Of a DNA stretch of 38,090 nt, positions 1-7,625 are shown in pieces. Numbering within the stretch: position 1 is the first letter of the stretch; each line of letters begins with the position of its first letter. The notes below the pieces were generated by a model. It searched no databases and was not told the origin of the DNA. It worked only from the letters and a program-made list of their open reading frames with translations. Made by a program: the position numbers and the translations under genes. The stretch is taken from the NCBI RefSeq assembly GCF_002160515.1, contig NZ_NFKS01000030.1:1-38090 (forward strand), given 5' to 3'. This DNA is from Anaeromassilibacillus sp. An172. Its GTDB lineage: Bacteria > Bacillota > Clostridia > Oscillospirales > Acutalibacteraceae.

Positions 1-46
1 TTATCCATCGACTTGGACTTTTTGTTCTGGTCTTTTTGTCTTGCAT
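1..46 (-). CDS. 5' end of an open frame running off the left edge
   Basis: On the minus strand an ATG at 44-46 opens a frame without a stop to the window edge, with an AAGGGATG Shine-Dalgarno-like stretch about 10 bases upstream. A second ATG at 54-56 opens another frame (MKKYARQKDQNKKSKSMD) that is also open to the edge, but its AAGGG touches the start codon. The visible residues are Lys-rich and not diagnostic. No product can be named. Confidence 0.25.
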   Translation of the reverse strand, partial: MQDKKTRTKSPSRWI

Positions 47-60
47 ATTTTTTCATCCCT

Positions 61-296
61 TATTCGTTATTTTTTTATTTTTCCTATTGACTTTTTATAG
101 TTGGTCTTTAAAACAATAAAACATAAGTTGAAATGATAGTTAGATATAAAACTTCTGTCTTTGCAAACTGCCATCACACTACTACCGATTCAAGTGCTTC
201 AGTATCCCCCGCAGATGCGGGGATAATTATTTCAATATAGAATTCATTTTTTAGTTTTTAAAATTCTATACTATCTATCCTGTGTTTTATTAAAAT
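61..296. other. Non-coding stretch with one CRISPR-repeat-like palindrome
   Basis: No convincing gene is seen here. The one distinctive element is an imperfect palindrome at 203-225, TATCCCC(C)GCA / TGCGGGGATA with a GA centre. It resembles the palindromic core of type I-E CRISPR repeats. No second copy occurs at the roughly 61-base spacing of such arrays on either side and no cas gene lies in the window, so it stands alone. It could also be a simple stem-loop. Confidence 0.4.
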
Positions 297-743
297 TCAC
301 AAAAAACTTTGTATTGCTTTACTCATCTTTTCACTCGGAAACTTTTCTTCGAGCTTTTCCCAAAACGTGTAAATATCGCTCAGTGTATCACTGTCGGCGT
401 TATCCATAAACTCAATTATTTCATTTTCATCATCGCCAAGTGCTTCAAACATAGGAGTCCATGCATCTCTGTCAAAAAAAGGATAGTTTACATCTTCACT
501 CTCCATTTTTTCCATAAAATCCTTATACTTTTTATACTTCTGATAGTCTATCATTACAATCACACCTTTTGTTTTTTCATCAGGGAAAATAGTACCCACA
601 TAATCAAATGACATTTCATCTTTTATCCTAACTTCTAAAATAACACCAATATCGACATTCTTATATTTACACATCCGCAGCTCACCGGTTCTAATCATAT
701 CAGCATTTTGATACTCTTTTGATAACTCAAAATTATTAACCAC
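297..743 (-). CDS. Small acidic protein of the 'EALGDDE' family (intact copy)
   Basis: 148 aa from a GTG start with a weak ribosome site; an in-frame ATG at about residue 17 is an alternative. I do not recognise a named family. The C-terminal half carries W-x-P-x-x-EALGDDENEIIEFMDNAD, then an aromatic-rich helix and FPSEKM. The N-terminal half contains KYKNVDIGVI and YVGTIFPDE. Two relatives lie in the window, at 778-1065 and 16918-17208, all minus strand and all strongly acidic in the C-terminal module. Small acidic multicopy proteins in accessory regions are often immunity or anti-restriction proteins, but nothing here proves that. No toxin gene lies next to it. Confidence 0.7.
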   Translation of the reverse strand: MVNNFELSKEYQNADMIRTGELRMCKYKNVDIGVILEVRIKDEMSFDYVGTIFPDEKTKGVIVMIDYQKYKKYKDFMEKMESEDVNYPFFDRDAWTPMFEALGDDENEIIEFMDNADSDTLSDIYTFWEKLEEKFPSEKMSKAIQSFL

Positions 744-777
744 ATATGTTCCCGCTAAAATGACATCTTTTTTTAAG

Positions 778-1065
778 TTACTCTTTTTTTATTTTAGTAT
801 CAACATTGACAAAAAATCTTTCCACTGCGCTTTTCATTTTTTCACTATGAAACTTATCAAGAAGTTCTTCGTATACCGGCCACAGCAGCATAAGCATTGT
901 TTCATCTGCATTATCCATAAGCTCAATAATCTCATCCTCATCATCGCCAAGAGCTTCAAGTGTTGGAATCCAAATATCTTTTTCTGCCATGGGATAATCT
1001 TCACAAATCTGCGCAATTCGATTTTCAAAATCTATCAGCTCATGAAGCTTTTTAATATTTATCAT
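778..1065 (-). CDS. 'EALGDDE' family protein, C-terminal module (second copy)
   Basis: 95 aa with the same C-terminal module as the 297-743 gene: W-I-P-x-L-EALGDDEDEIIELMDNAD, then an HSEKM block near the end. The matching N-terminal half is encoded just upstream in another frame (1070-1195), so this copy is probably the 3' part of a gene broken by one base. It may still be translated, because the third relative (16918-17208) is naturally only this module. Codon use and AT content match the neighbours. Confidence 0.55.
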   Translation of the reverse strand: MINIKKLHELIDFENRIAQICEDYPMAEKDIWIPTLEALGDDEDEIIELMDNADETMLMLLWPVYEELLDKFHSEKMKSAVERFFVNVDTKIKKE

Positions 1066-1069
1066 ATAA

Positions 1070-1195
1070 TCACTCTCTTCGATTCACGTTAGGGATAATG
1101 GTTCCTATGTAATCAGAAAAGGTCTTTCCACCATCATCGGTTCTTCTCTCCATTATAACTTTAATATCTATATTTTTGTATTTACCTTGATCTTT
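1070..1195 (-). pseudogene. Frameshifted N-terminal part of the second 'EALGDDE' copy
   Basis: Reading the minus strand from 1195 gives KYKNIDIKVIMERR ... FSDYIGTIIPNVNRRE and a TGA at 1070-1072. This aligns with KYKNVDIGVILEVR ... FDYVGTIFPDE of the intact copy at 297-743. The following ATG frame is shifted by one base; reading through gives RESDYMIN, which rejoins the downstream ORF. An in-frame TAA precedes residue K1, so about 25 N-terminal residues are also missing. I read this as a decayed paralogue; a sequencing error at the shift is possible. Confidence 0.6.
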
Positions 1196-1267
1196 TTAAT
1201 AATTAATATAATCAACAAATATAAACAAATTTATTTATGTTGGAATAAAATATGATACACATATAGT

Positions 1268-1615
1268 TTATTTGTCCAGATAACAATGGTAATGATCACT
1301 ATGATCATATACGATTCTTGGATTATCACTAATTTGAAAAATTTTCTTTATTTCTGGCAAAAAAGCAATCGGAATATGCAGACTCATATAAATTATCGCC
1401 TTTTGCTGTTTTGTGACTTCCACCCGTCCCCGTGGATAGTAGTTATATGGTTTGTTACATCCTTTCGGACAAACTGATTTCCATAGATTTTTATGATTAT
1501 AGGTATCTCCGGATTTTGCAATCCCTTCTGGATATGCTCCGTCAAAAGGAAAAGCCAATAGTTCTCCGTCAATAACCCAGAAAACACCTTTATTAGGTAC
1601 AGTATAATAAAACAT
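1268..1615 (-). CDS. Hypothetical protein, 115 aa
   Basis: The ATG start is preceded by GAAAGGAG at good spacing, which supports a real gene. I do not recognise the family. The protein is rich in aromatic residues and Pro; it has a CPKGC motif, a YNYYPRGRVEV stretch, and a His-rich C-terminus (DHSDHYHCY). No signal peptide or membrane segment is evident. It lies between the acidic-protein copies and a gene-poor region, so the neighbourhood gives no functional clue. Confidence 0.6.
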   Translation of the reverse strand: MFYYTVPNKGVFWVIDGELLAFPFDGAYPEGIAKSGDTYNHKNLWKSVCPKGCNKPYNYYPRGRVEVTKQQKAIIYMSLHIPIAFLPEIKKIFQISDNPRIVYDHSDHYHCYLDK

Positions 1616-1719
1616 GATTCCTTACTCCTTTCTATTTACTTTATAGCGTTTGCTGTGTACCGAAAATAATCCATGCCATACTCTATAATATAAACATAAC
1701 AAAAAGCAAGGCGGCTTTT

Positions 1720-1953
1720 ATGATGGACAAAAATTTAAACATCAGTATATCAATGTTTATATCTCCGCTTTTGAATAAAAAATGGATTTTGCAATCAGAA
1801 GAACGCAAACCAGAGTTGCTGCTCTTTTATGGTCACAAAGTCGCTGATAAAATTACGGAAACCCACTGGGGTGTATTTGTTTGGATATCTCTGAAGAATT
1901 TTATTATGGTGATATGTGAAAATAATTTTACCAACAAGAGTACTTATATATGA
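1720..1953 (+). CDS. Doubtful 77-aa ORF, possibly a gene remnant
   Basis: The ATG follows AAGGCGG. The middle reads ELLLFYGHKV, which faintly recalls the start of NADAR/YbiA-type domains, but the residues that should follow do not fit. Another frame after about position 1860 is open for a short way. It may be a decayed 5' fragment, or chance in an AT-rich stretch. The flanks at 1616-1719 and 1954-2150 hold nothing I can name. Confidence 0.2.
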   Translation: MMDKNLNISISMFISPLLNKKWILQSEERKPELLLFYGHKVADKITETHWGVFVWISLKNFIMVICENNFTNKSTYI

Positions 1954-2150
1954 TTTATTGCCAAATAATCGTATCCTTTTCCAAAGCTAACCGACTGCAA
2001 AACCGCCGATACACAGTTATAAATATTTCAAGTCATATGTACTAATCGAAAATTACATAACAATGCCACTCAGCTATCTATTCAAAAAATCCATTGCGGT
2101 GAAAAATAGAAAATAAAATTTAATATACTAACGCTACACTTTTTAAGCGC

Positions 2151-2187
2151 ATTGTATCTTGTAAAATATCGTTAGAGATGATACAAT
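2151..2187 (+). promoter_or_regulatory. Promoter with overlapping inverted-repeat operator for the WYL gene
   Basis: TTGTAA (2159-2164), a 17-base spacer and TACAAT (2182-2187) make a reasonable sigma-A promoter. A perfect 8-base inverted repeat, ATTGTATC (2151-2158) and GATACAAT (2180-2187), brackets it: the right arm covers the -10 box and the left arm ends just before the -35 box. This is the geometry of a repressor site. Autoregulation by the WYL protein encoded 30 bases downstream is the simplest reading (inference). Confidence 0.55.
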
Positions 2188-2217
2188 AAAGCTAAATAAC
2201 ATCGGAGGATTTATATA

Positions 2218-3234
2218 ATGTATACCAAACAGCCAAAAAAACTGATGATTATCAATATTTTGGATATTCTCCGTCGATACACCGACAAAGATCATCGCCT
2301 CAGTCAAAAGGAAATTTCGGAAATTCTGGAACAGGAATATCATATGAAAGCTGACCGTAAAGCTGTGAAACGTAATTTGATGAATCTGATTGACTTCGGC
2401 TATGAAATAGAATACAGAGAAACCATCCGTATGGTGCCAAACGCTCATACCAGAAAATTAGAGGAAAGCTGTATTCTTTCAGACTTTTATTTGTGCCGGG
2501 AGTTTGACGATTCGGAACTGCGGTTACTGATTGACAGCCTGCTTTTTTCCAGGCATATCCCATACAGTCAATGCAAGACACTGGTGGAAAAACTAGAGAA
2601 ACTGTCCAGTATTTATTTCCACTCCCGTGTGAAGCATATTGCCACTCTGCCGAAGGACAAAACGGATAACAAGCAGATTTTTCTCAATATTGAGCTGCTG
2701 GATGAAGCTATCAATCACAACCGTAAAGTAGTTTTTAAATATACCGAATACGGAACAGATAAAAAAATACATTACCGTAAACGACCAGATGGAAGTGAGC
2801 GCGAATATGTTGTTACCCCTTACCAGATGGCGGCAAAAGAAGGAAAGTATTATCTTATCTGTAACTACGATAAATACGATGATATTTCAAATTATCGGCT
2901 TGACCGTATCCGAGAACTGAAAATTCTGGATGAATCCGCAAAACCGTTTGAAACGCTTCGAGGCGCAAAAGGACAGCGACTGAATCTTACTGAGTATATG
3001 AAAGAACACATCTATATGTTTTCCAGCGAAAGCGTACTGGTGAAATTTCGCATTACCAAATCAATGATCAGCGATGTAATCGAGACATTTGGCAAAGATA
3101 TCACCTTTTCGGATGAGAACATACACAGTGTCACCGTGACCGCACATACCAACGAAATGGCTATGGAACATTTTGCAAAAGTTTATGCTCCGGATGTAAT
3201 CATACTGGAACCGCAAAACTGGTGGCTCGAATAA
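2218..3234 (+). CDS. HTH-WYL domain transcriptional regulator
   Basis: 338 aa. ATG with GGAGG at good spacing. The N-terminal 80 residues form a winged helix-turn-helix (LSQKEISEILEQEYHM, then DRKAVKRNLMNLIDFGYEIEY). Residues about 155-240 are a WYL domain: VTPYQMAAKEGKYYLICNYDKYDDISNYRLDRI, close to the family's ligand-binding core. A WCX-like C-terminal domain follows (VLVKFRITKSM ... VTVTAHTNEMAMEHFAKVYAPDVIILEP). WYL proteins often control defence genes and are thought to sense nucleic-acid-like ligands. The next gene lies 59 bases downstream on the same strand, so the pair is probably one transcript, unlike the minus-strand genes around it. Confidence 0.9.
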   Translation: MYTKQPKKLMIINILDILRRYTDKDHRLSQKEISEILEQEYHMKADRKAVKRNLMNLIDFGYEIEYRETIRMVPNAHTRKLEESCILSDFYLCREFDDSELRLLIDSLLFSRHIPYSQCKTLVEKLEKLSSIYFHSRVKHIATLPKDKTDNKQIFLNIELLDEAINHNRKVVFKYTEYGTDKKIHYRKRPDGSEREYVVTPYQMAAKEGKYYLICNYDKYDDISNYRLDRIRELKILDESAKPFETLRGAKGQRLNLTEYMKEHIYMFSSESVLVKFRITKSMISDVIETFGKDITFSDENIHSVTVTAHTNEMAMEHFAKVYAPDVIILEPQNWWLE

Positions 3235-3293
3235 AAATGTGTATGGAAAATACATTGAAAAAATATAACGAGAATACGAAAGGATAAAGTAAA

Positions 3294-4103
3294 ATGAACA
3301 TTCAAAAGGAATTTGGAAATGCTTTTTCAAATGCAGTTGACTTTTTGCTGTTTACTTATTTTAGGCTGACAAGAGAATCTGAAAAAGTAGAATGTATTAA
3401 AGCAGCTATTGATAAGGCTTATAAAGATGCAACAAATCAAGGGGCTTTTAATGCAGTTGTATCAAAAGAAGGAAAAAGTAAGTTTGATGGAATTAAAAGC
3501 AAATGCTGCTCGATAATTTCCGAAAAATTAGATGATTTATTATCTTCTAAATCTGATGTTGAATTTGATGAAAATCATAAAAATCTTTGTAATGATATAG
3601 TAGATGCATATAAAAATATAAAAAGAAAAAACAGCGATGAGCCATCGTTTACATATGGCAACGCACAAAAATGGGTAAATATGACATTTAAAAATCTATA
3701 TATTATTTGCGGCATCATACAGGTTTTTGATACCACAGATGATAACATGAAAGCATTCCGGAAACAAATTCTCGAAACAGAAAAGCTTTTTCATACTCCG
3801 ATTGATAGCTATATTATAGAAGCATTATGGTGTAAAGAAGGAATTAAATTGCCATATAATCCTAAAGAAAAAATGAATGAACAGGGACTTCCTATTTATT
3901 CAAAAAACTGGAAAGATCATAAAAAGGGAAATGTCGTATCCAAATACGATGAAAATCGTGTAGTTCCTTGGATCAAATGGGACGAAGAATACTATACTGA
4001 ATTTCATGAAAGCTTGAAAAAAAGCTCTGTTACAGGTGGTAAATCAGAAATAGTTTGGGAAGGTCCGGTATGGATTGAGATTGCAAAAAAGCGTAATAAA
4101 TAA
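3294..4103 (+). CDS. Hypothetical protein encoded with the WYL regulator
   Basis: 269 aa; ATG preceded by AAAGGA. I do not recognise a named domain. It looks soluble and mostly helical: FGNAFSNAVDFLLFTYFRL near the N-terminus, a Lys/Asp/Ser-rich middle, then FTYGNAQKWVNMTFKNLYII. The C-terminal third is richer in Trp and Pro (PWIKWDEEYYTEFHESL ... VWEGPVWIEIAKK). No signal peptide, membrane helix or obvious nuclease motif. Being the only gene downstream of a WYL regulator, with a terminator after it (4184-4217), makes it the likely regulated effector of a two-gene module (inference). Confidence 0.75.
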   Translation: MNIQKEFGNAFSNAVDFLLFTYFRLTRESEKVECIKAAIDKAYKDATNQGAFNAVVSKEGKSKFDGIKSKCCSIISEKLDDLLSSKSDVEFDENHKNLCNDIVDAYKNIKRKNSDEPSFTYGNAQKWVNMTFKNLYIICGIIQVFDTTDDNMKAFRKQILETEKLFHTPIDSYIIEALWCKEGIKLPYNPKEKMNEQGLPIYSKNWKDHKKGNVVSKYDENRVVPWIKWDEEYYTEFHESLKKSSVTGGKSEIVWEGPVWIEIAKKRNK

Positions 4104-4183
4104 CATAAAAGTAACTGAAGGATTCCTCTAACGTTATATAATATTTATTTTATTATCTTCCCTTCATACTAATATTTAAAAGT

Positions 4184-4217
4184 ACTTTCTATGCACGCAG
4201 CATGGAAGGTATTTTTA
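4184..4217 (+). terminator. Rho-independent terminator after the WYL module
   Basis: ACTTTCTATGC / GCATGGAAGGT (4184-4194 and 4200-4210) form an 11-bp stem with a few G-U pairs and a five-base loop, followed by ATTTTTA. It ends the WYL-269 aa transcript about 80 bases after the stop codon. The rest of 4104-4365 shows no gene. Confidence 0.7.
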
Positions 4218-4365
4218 TGCCTGTCTATATTTGTCTACTTAAGTGTATTTTTAGGTCCTTAAGTAAACAAAACTCGCCTATGTTAATGGCATTTTTTAAT
4301 ATGTGTATAAGTTTAATTAAAAGATTTGATAAGGTACAATAAATTTCGCAAATAAAAAATAGACA

Positions 4366-5685
4366 TAGAGTGCATGTCCCTGGCAGAATGAAGTTACGAC
4401 ACAAAATCCTAGAAAGGAGACAGCAAACTATGTCTAAGAATATTGTACAATTAAATAAGGAAATTATCAAGAGAGAAATTAAAGAATTGGTAAGAGGAAG
4501 TGTAGAAGAAACGATAAACGAACTTCTGGAAGCTGAAGCAGAAAAATTAACCCAGGCAGCCAGATATGAACGAAGTGAAATGAGACAGGGTTACCGAAGC
4601 GGACACTATGACCGAAATCTTACCACTACTTCCGGAAACGTAACCTTACACATGCCAAAGCTAAAGGTAATATCCTTTGAGACAGCAATCATAGAAAAAT
4701 ATCGTCGAAGAAAGAGCAGTGTAGAAGAAGCGCTTATCGAGATGTACTTAGCCGGAGTTCAGTGCGTCGTGTTGAGGATATTACAGAAGCATTATGGGGA
4801 AGCAAGGTTTCACCTAGTACGATAAGTGAGCTTAATAAGAAAGCCTATGTAAACATCGAGGTATGGAGAAATCAACCTCTTCAGGGAGGTAAATACCCAT
4901 ATGTTTATGTAGATGGAATCTATTTAAAACGAAACTGGGGCGAAGAATACGAAAATGTAGCTGTTTTAGTGGCTATTGCGGTAAATGAAGATGGATACCG
5001 TGAGGTATTAGGAGCAGCAGAAGGCATGAAAGAGGATAAGGTTAGTTGGGTTAACTTTTTTCAGTGGCTAAGAAACCGAGGGCTGAACGGAGTAAAGTTA
5101 ATAGTTGGAGATAAGTGTCAGGGTATGTTAGAGGCAGTTGGAGAAGTGTTTCCGGAAGCAAAGTATCAGCGCTGTGTTGTCCATTTTTACCGAAATGTAT
5201 TCTCCGTAGTACCAAAATCCAAAGCAAAAAAGGTTTCTCAAATGCTGAAAGCCATTCATGCTCAAGAAAGCAAAAAAGCTTCCCGAGAAAAGGCTAAGGC
5301 TGTCATATCGGAGTTAAAAGCTATGAAGCTTCCGGAGGCAGCAAAAAAAGTTGAAACGGGAATAGAAGAAACATTAACATACTGTGATTTTCCATCTAAA
5401 CATTGGCGTAAAATCCGTACAAACAATGTCATAGAAAGAATGAACCGTGAAATTCACCGTAGAACAAGAGCTGTAGGTGCGTTCCATGATGGAAACTCGG
5501 CTCTTATGCTGGTTTGTGCCAGACTGCGTTATGTGGCAGGTAATCAGTGGGGCAGCAAAAATGCAAGAATATGAAGCATTTGGACGCTGTGGAAGCTGAT
5601 CTTATGATAGGTTAATAGAAGACAGTTCATAAAATTATAAGGGTAAAACAAGCGGCATACGCCGCCCTTGTAACTTTGCACTCTA
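4366..5685 (+). mobile_element. IS256-family (Mutator-type) insertion sequence, inactivated
   Basis: A transposase reading frame of IS256 type lies between inverted copies of TAGAGTGCA at 4366-4374 and 5677-5685, both in the inward orientation expected of terminal repeats. The 1.3 kb size fits the family. The true tips may lie a few bases outside, as similarity beyond the 9-base core is weak; I could not define a target duplication. The transposase is frameshifted (see 4430-5574), so the element should not move by itself. The 94 bases to the next gene hold nothing recognisable. Confidence 0.75.
4430..5574 (+). pseudogene. IS256-type transposase, split by a one-base deletion
   Basis: Start ATG at 4430 with AAAGGAG upstream. 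The first frame runs from MSKNIVQLNKEI to EMYLAGV, then leaves the family sequence and stops at 4825. The family sequence SVRRVEDITEALWG resumes in the -1 frame from 4759 and continues to 5574. Restoring one T near 4757-4759 gives AGVSVRRVEDI and a protein of about 381 aa, close to family length. Catalytic DDE context is present: YVYVDGIYLKRNWG, LIVGDKCQGMLEAVG, and TNNVIERMNREIHRRTR for the Glu. No slippery heptamer is visible, so programmed frameshifting is unlikely; a real mutation or sequencing error in a short T run is more plausible. Confidence 0.85.
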
Positions 5686-5779
5686 CCTGCTCAATATTAC
5701 TATTTAGACTTGCTTAGTTCTGATGGGACTATTTTAGACTGCTATGGATTTTTTTGGTAGTCGTGGGGTTATTTGGAGG

Positions 5780-6739
5780 TTACTCTTTTTTGGGAAGATT
5801 TGTATTCAAAATCACATCATTTGATGAAATAAAATTCTTATGCATAAAGCAACCCCCATTACACTTTCTATTAAAGAAAGGACAGTCCTTACATAGTTTC
5901 ACAAGATTTGTATGAATTTTATTTAGATTTTCCATATATAAATAGTTTTCCATTTTCGCTACCGGTGTAAATTTACCGTTTTCTATTAGAGGCATAAGAA
6001 CTTTTGGATGTTGATTGCAATATCTAAGATTCATTTCAGAATCTATCAATCCTGAACATTGAGAAGTACATTTCCATATGCCTTGTTTTACCTTCATATC
6101 AGTATTAACAAAAAAACACCATGGTATACTGTGGTCAATGTCAACATCATAGTTTTTTTTCTTAATAAAGTCGTAAACTTTGTTCCACTTTTTAATAATA
6201 CTACTTTTTTTAGCAAAAATATTTTCCATACAATTAAGAGTAAGATTAAACCCAATGAGCTTAATTAAATAATCGTGAGGATATTCTTTCTCAAGACGAG
6301 ACAAAAAATTATCGAACCTTGATATTAAAGTATCAACATTTAAATCAGATGATATTTGTGTTTCAAATACTCTTGTACCTGCCTGATTAGGCAATAGTTT
6401 CTCTAAAGGAAAAGAATCATCAATAAACTTAGAATTATATACAATCAAATCTTTTTCTCTAAGATTTATTTTTAAAATTTCATCATTAATTGCATTTGTA
6501 AAAATAATAACACTATCAAATTTTGATTGTGCAAATTTCAGAATATCACTAAAGAAAGGATGAACAGTTGGCTCCCCACCCATTAACTTTACCTTTTTTA
6601 ATCCGCTTTTTGAAAGATATGATAATAGGCTAATACATTGTGAATAATCCATATCTCTTTTAGTTCTGTAGTCCTTATTAAAACAATTCGGACAATTAGC
6701 ATTACAGTTTTCTGTTATAAGTAACCTTATAGAATTCAT
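5780..6739 (-). CDS. Radical SAM/SPASM-type enzyme, third in the peptide locus
   Basis: 319 aa. The radical SAM cluster motif is C12-x3-C16-x2-C19 (ENCNANCPNC) and the SAM-binding GGEPT lies at 54-58, the same spacing as its two neighbours. The C-terminal third has a Cys-rich region (CTSQC ... YCNQHP, then CKDCPFFNRKCNGGC) like a SPASM/twitch domain carrying auxiliary Fe-S clusters. Such enzymes usually modify ribosomal peptides. It starts 4 bases after the stop of the 6744-7625 gene, hence one transcript. The middle section is unusual, with a long stretch of hydrophobic and basic residues at about 100-200. Substrate unknown; the 35-residue peptide encoded at 8649-8756 is the obvious candidate. 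Confidence 0.85.
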   Translation of the reverse strand: MNSIRLLITENCNANCPNCFNKDYRTKRDMDYSQCISLLSYLSKSGLKKVKLMGGEPTVHPFFSDILKFAQSKFDSVIIFTNAINDEILKINLREKDLIVYNSKFIDDSFPLEKLLPNQAGTRVFETQISSDLNVDTLISRFDNFLSRLEKEYPHDYLIKLIGFNLTLNCMENIFAKKSSIIKKWNKVYDFIKKKNYDVDIDHSIPWCFFVNTDMKVKQGIWKCTSQCSGLIDSEMNLRYCNQHPKVLMPLIENGKFTPVAKMENYLYMENLNKIHTNLVKLCKDCPFFNRKCNGGCFMHKNFISSNDVILNTNLPKKE

Positions 6740-6743
6740 TTTT

Positions 6744-7625
6744 TTACTCCATTATTTTAAACCATTTATTACCTTTTTTGCAAATAATGTAATAATTATC
6801 CATTATACTGTTGCAATATTCGCAAAGAGGATGAGATCCTCTTTTATCGCAATGAGTTTTCTTTTCGTAGTTATCTTTTTCACCATTTGGTGTCTTAGCG
6901 TCAAAAAAATAAAATTCGTCAAAAGACTCTAAATCTGTTATATATGGAATTTCATTTGTAAAAAATTGACAGAGGTTGAAATCCTCAATTTTAACACATT
7001 TATTCCCCGCATAACGGATTATATCGTTAGCGAATATTATAATATAATTGTCAAGTTTGGGCTTATATTTTTCTGTTTCAATAACTCGTGATACAACAAT
7101 ATTGTCTATTCCATCAATATCAATATCCTTCAACAATTGAGCACATGTAAGCTTATTTTTTATAATTTCATTATTCAGAATAAGTTTAAGTTCAATAGTT
7201 AAAGCATAATCTTTTTTTAACTTAATAAGATTCTTAAAGGCAGAAATAGTTTCATCGTACGAATCAACACCCGTAATCTTATTATGAATGTATCTTGTTC
7301 CATGCAAAGGTATAGTAATTCTTGAAACTCCGGCACTTACTACATTCTTCGCATAATCAAAATCAGAAAAAAGTCTGCCATTTGAATACATGACAATTTC
7401 AGCATTACTTCCCTTAAAAAAATCAATAAATTTATTCAAGTCCTTATAAAGTGTAGGTTCTCCACCGTTTATTATAATTCTGCTTTTATTGAAATCATAA
7501 CTCAATTCTGAAAGTTTTTTAATATCATAATTCTGTCCAGTGGCATTATAAGTATTATGCGATAAACAAAATTCACAATTATTGTTGCAACAATAATTCA
7601 CATTAAAATAATAAACATTACTCAT
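6744..7625 (-). CDS. Radical SAM enzyme with short C-terminal Cys region, second in the peptide locus
   Basis: 293 aa. The cluster motif is C13-x3-C17-x2-C20 (YCCNNNCEFC), with an extra Cys directly before it. GGEPT lies at 54-58. TIPLHGTRYIHNKITGVDSYDETI, in the middle of the barrel, is typical of twitch/SPASM-related enzymes. The C-terminus has fewer cysteines than its neighbours (CDKRGSHPLCEYCNSIMDNYYIICKK), so it probably holds one auxiliary cluster at most. Its first codons overlap the last 8 bases of the 7618-8601 gene, implying translational coupling and roughly equal production. It may act on the same peptide at another site (inference). Confidence 0.85.
   Translation of the reverse strand: MSNVYYFNVNYCCNNNCEFCLSHNTYNATGQNYDIKKLSELSYDFNKSRIIINGGEPTLYKDLNKFIDFFKGSNAEIVMYSNGRLFSDFDYAKNVVSAGVSRITIPLHGTRYIHNKITGVDSYDETISAFKNLIKLKKDYALTIELKLILNNEIIKNKLTCAQLLKDIDIDGIDNIVVSRVIETEKYKPKLDNYIIIFANDIIRYAGNKCVKIEDFNLCQFFTNEIPYITDLESFDEFYFFDAKTPNGEKDNYEKKTHCDKRGSHPLCEYCNSIMDNYYIICKKGNKWFKIME

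Noticed and set aside
203-225. CRISPR array
   Set aside because: Only one repeat-like unit; sequences one unit length away on both sides do not match, and there are no cas genes.
4745-4830. Programmed -1 frameshift in the IS256 transposase
   Set aside because: No slippery heptamer at the junction and IS256 elements normally use one uninterrupted frame.
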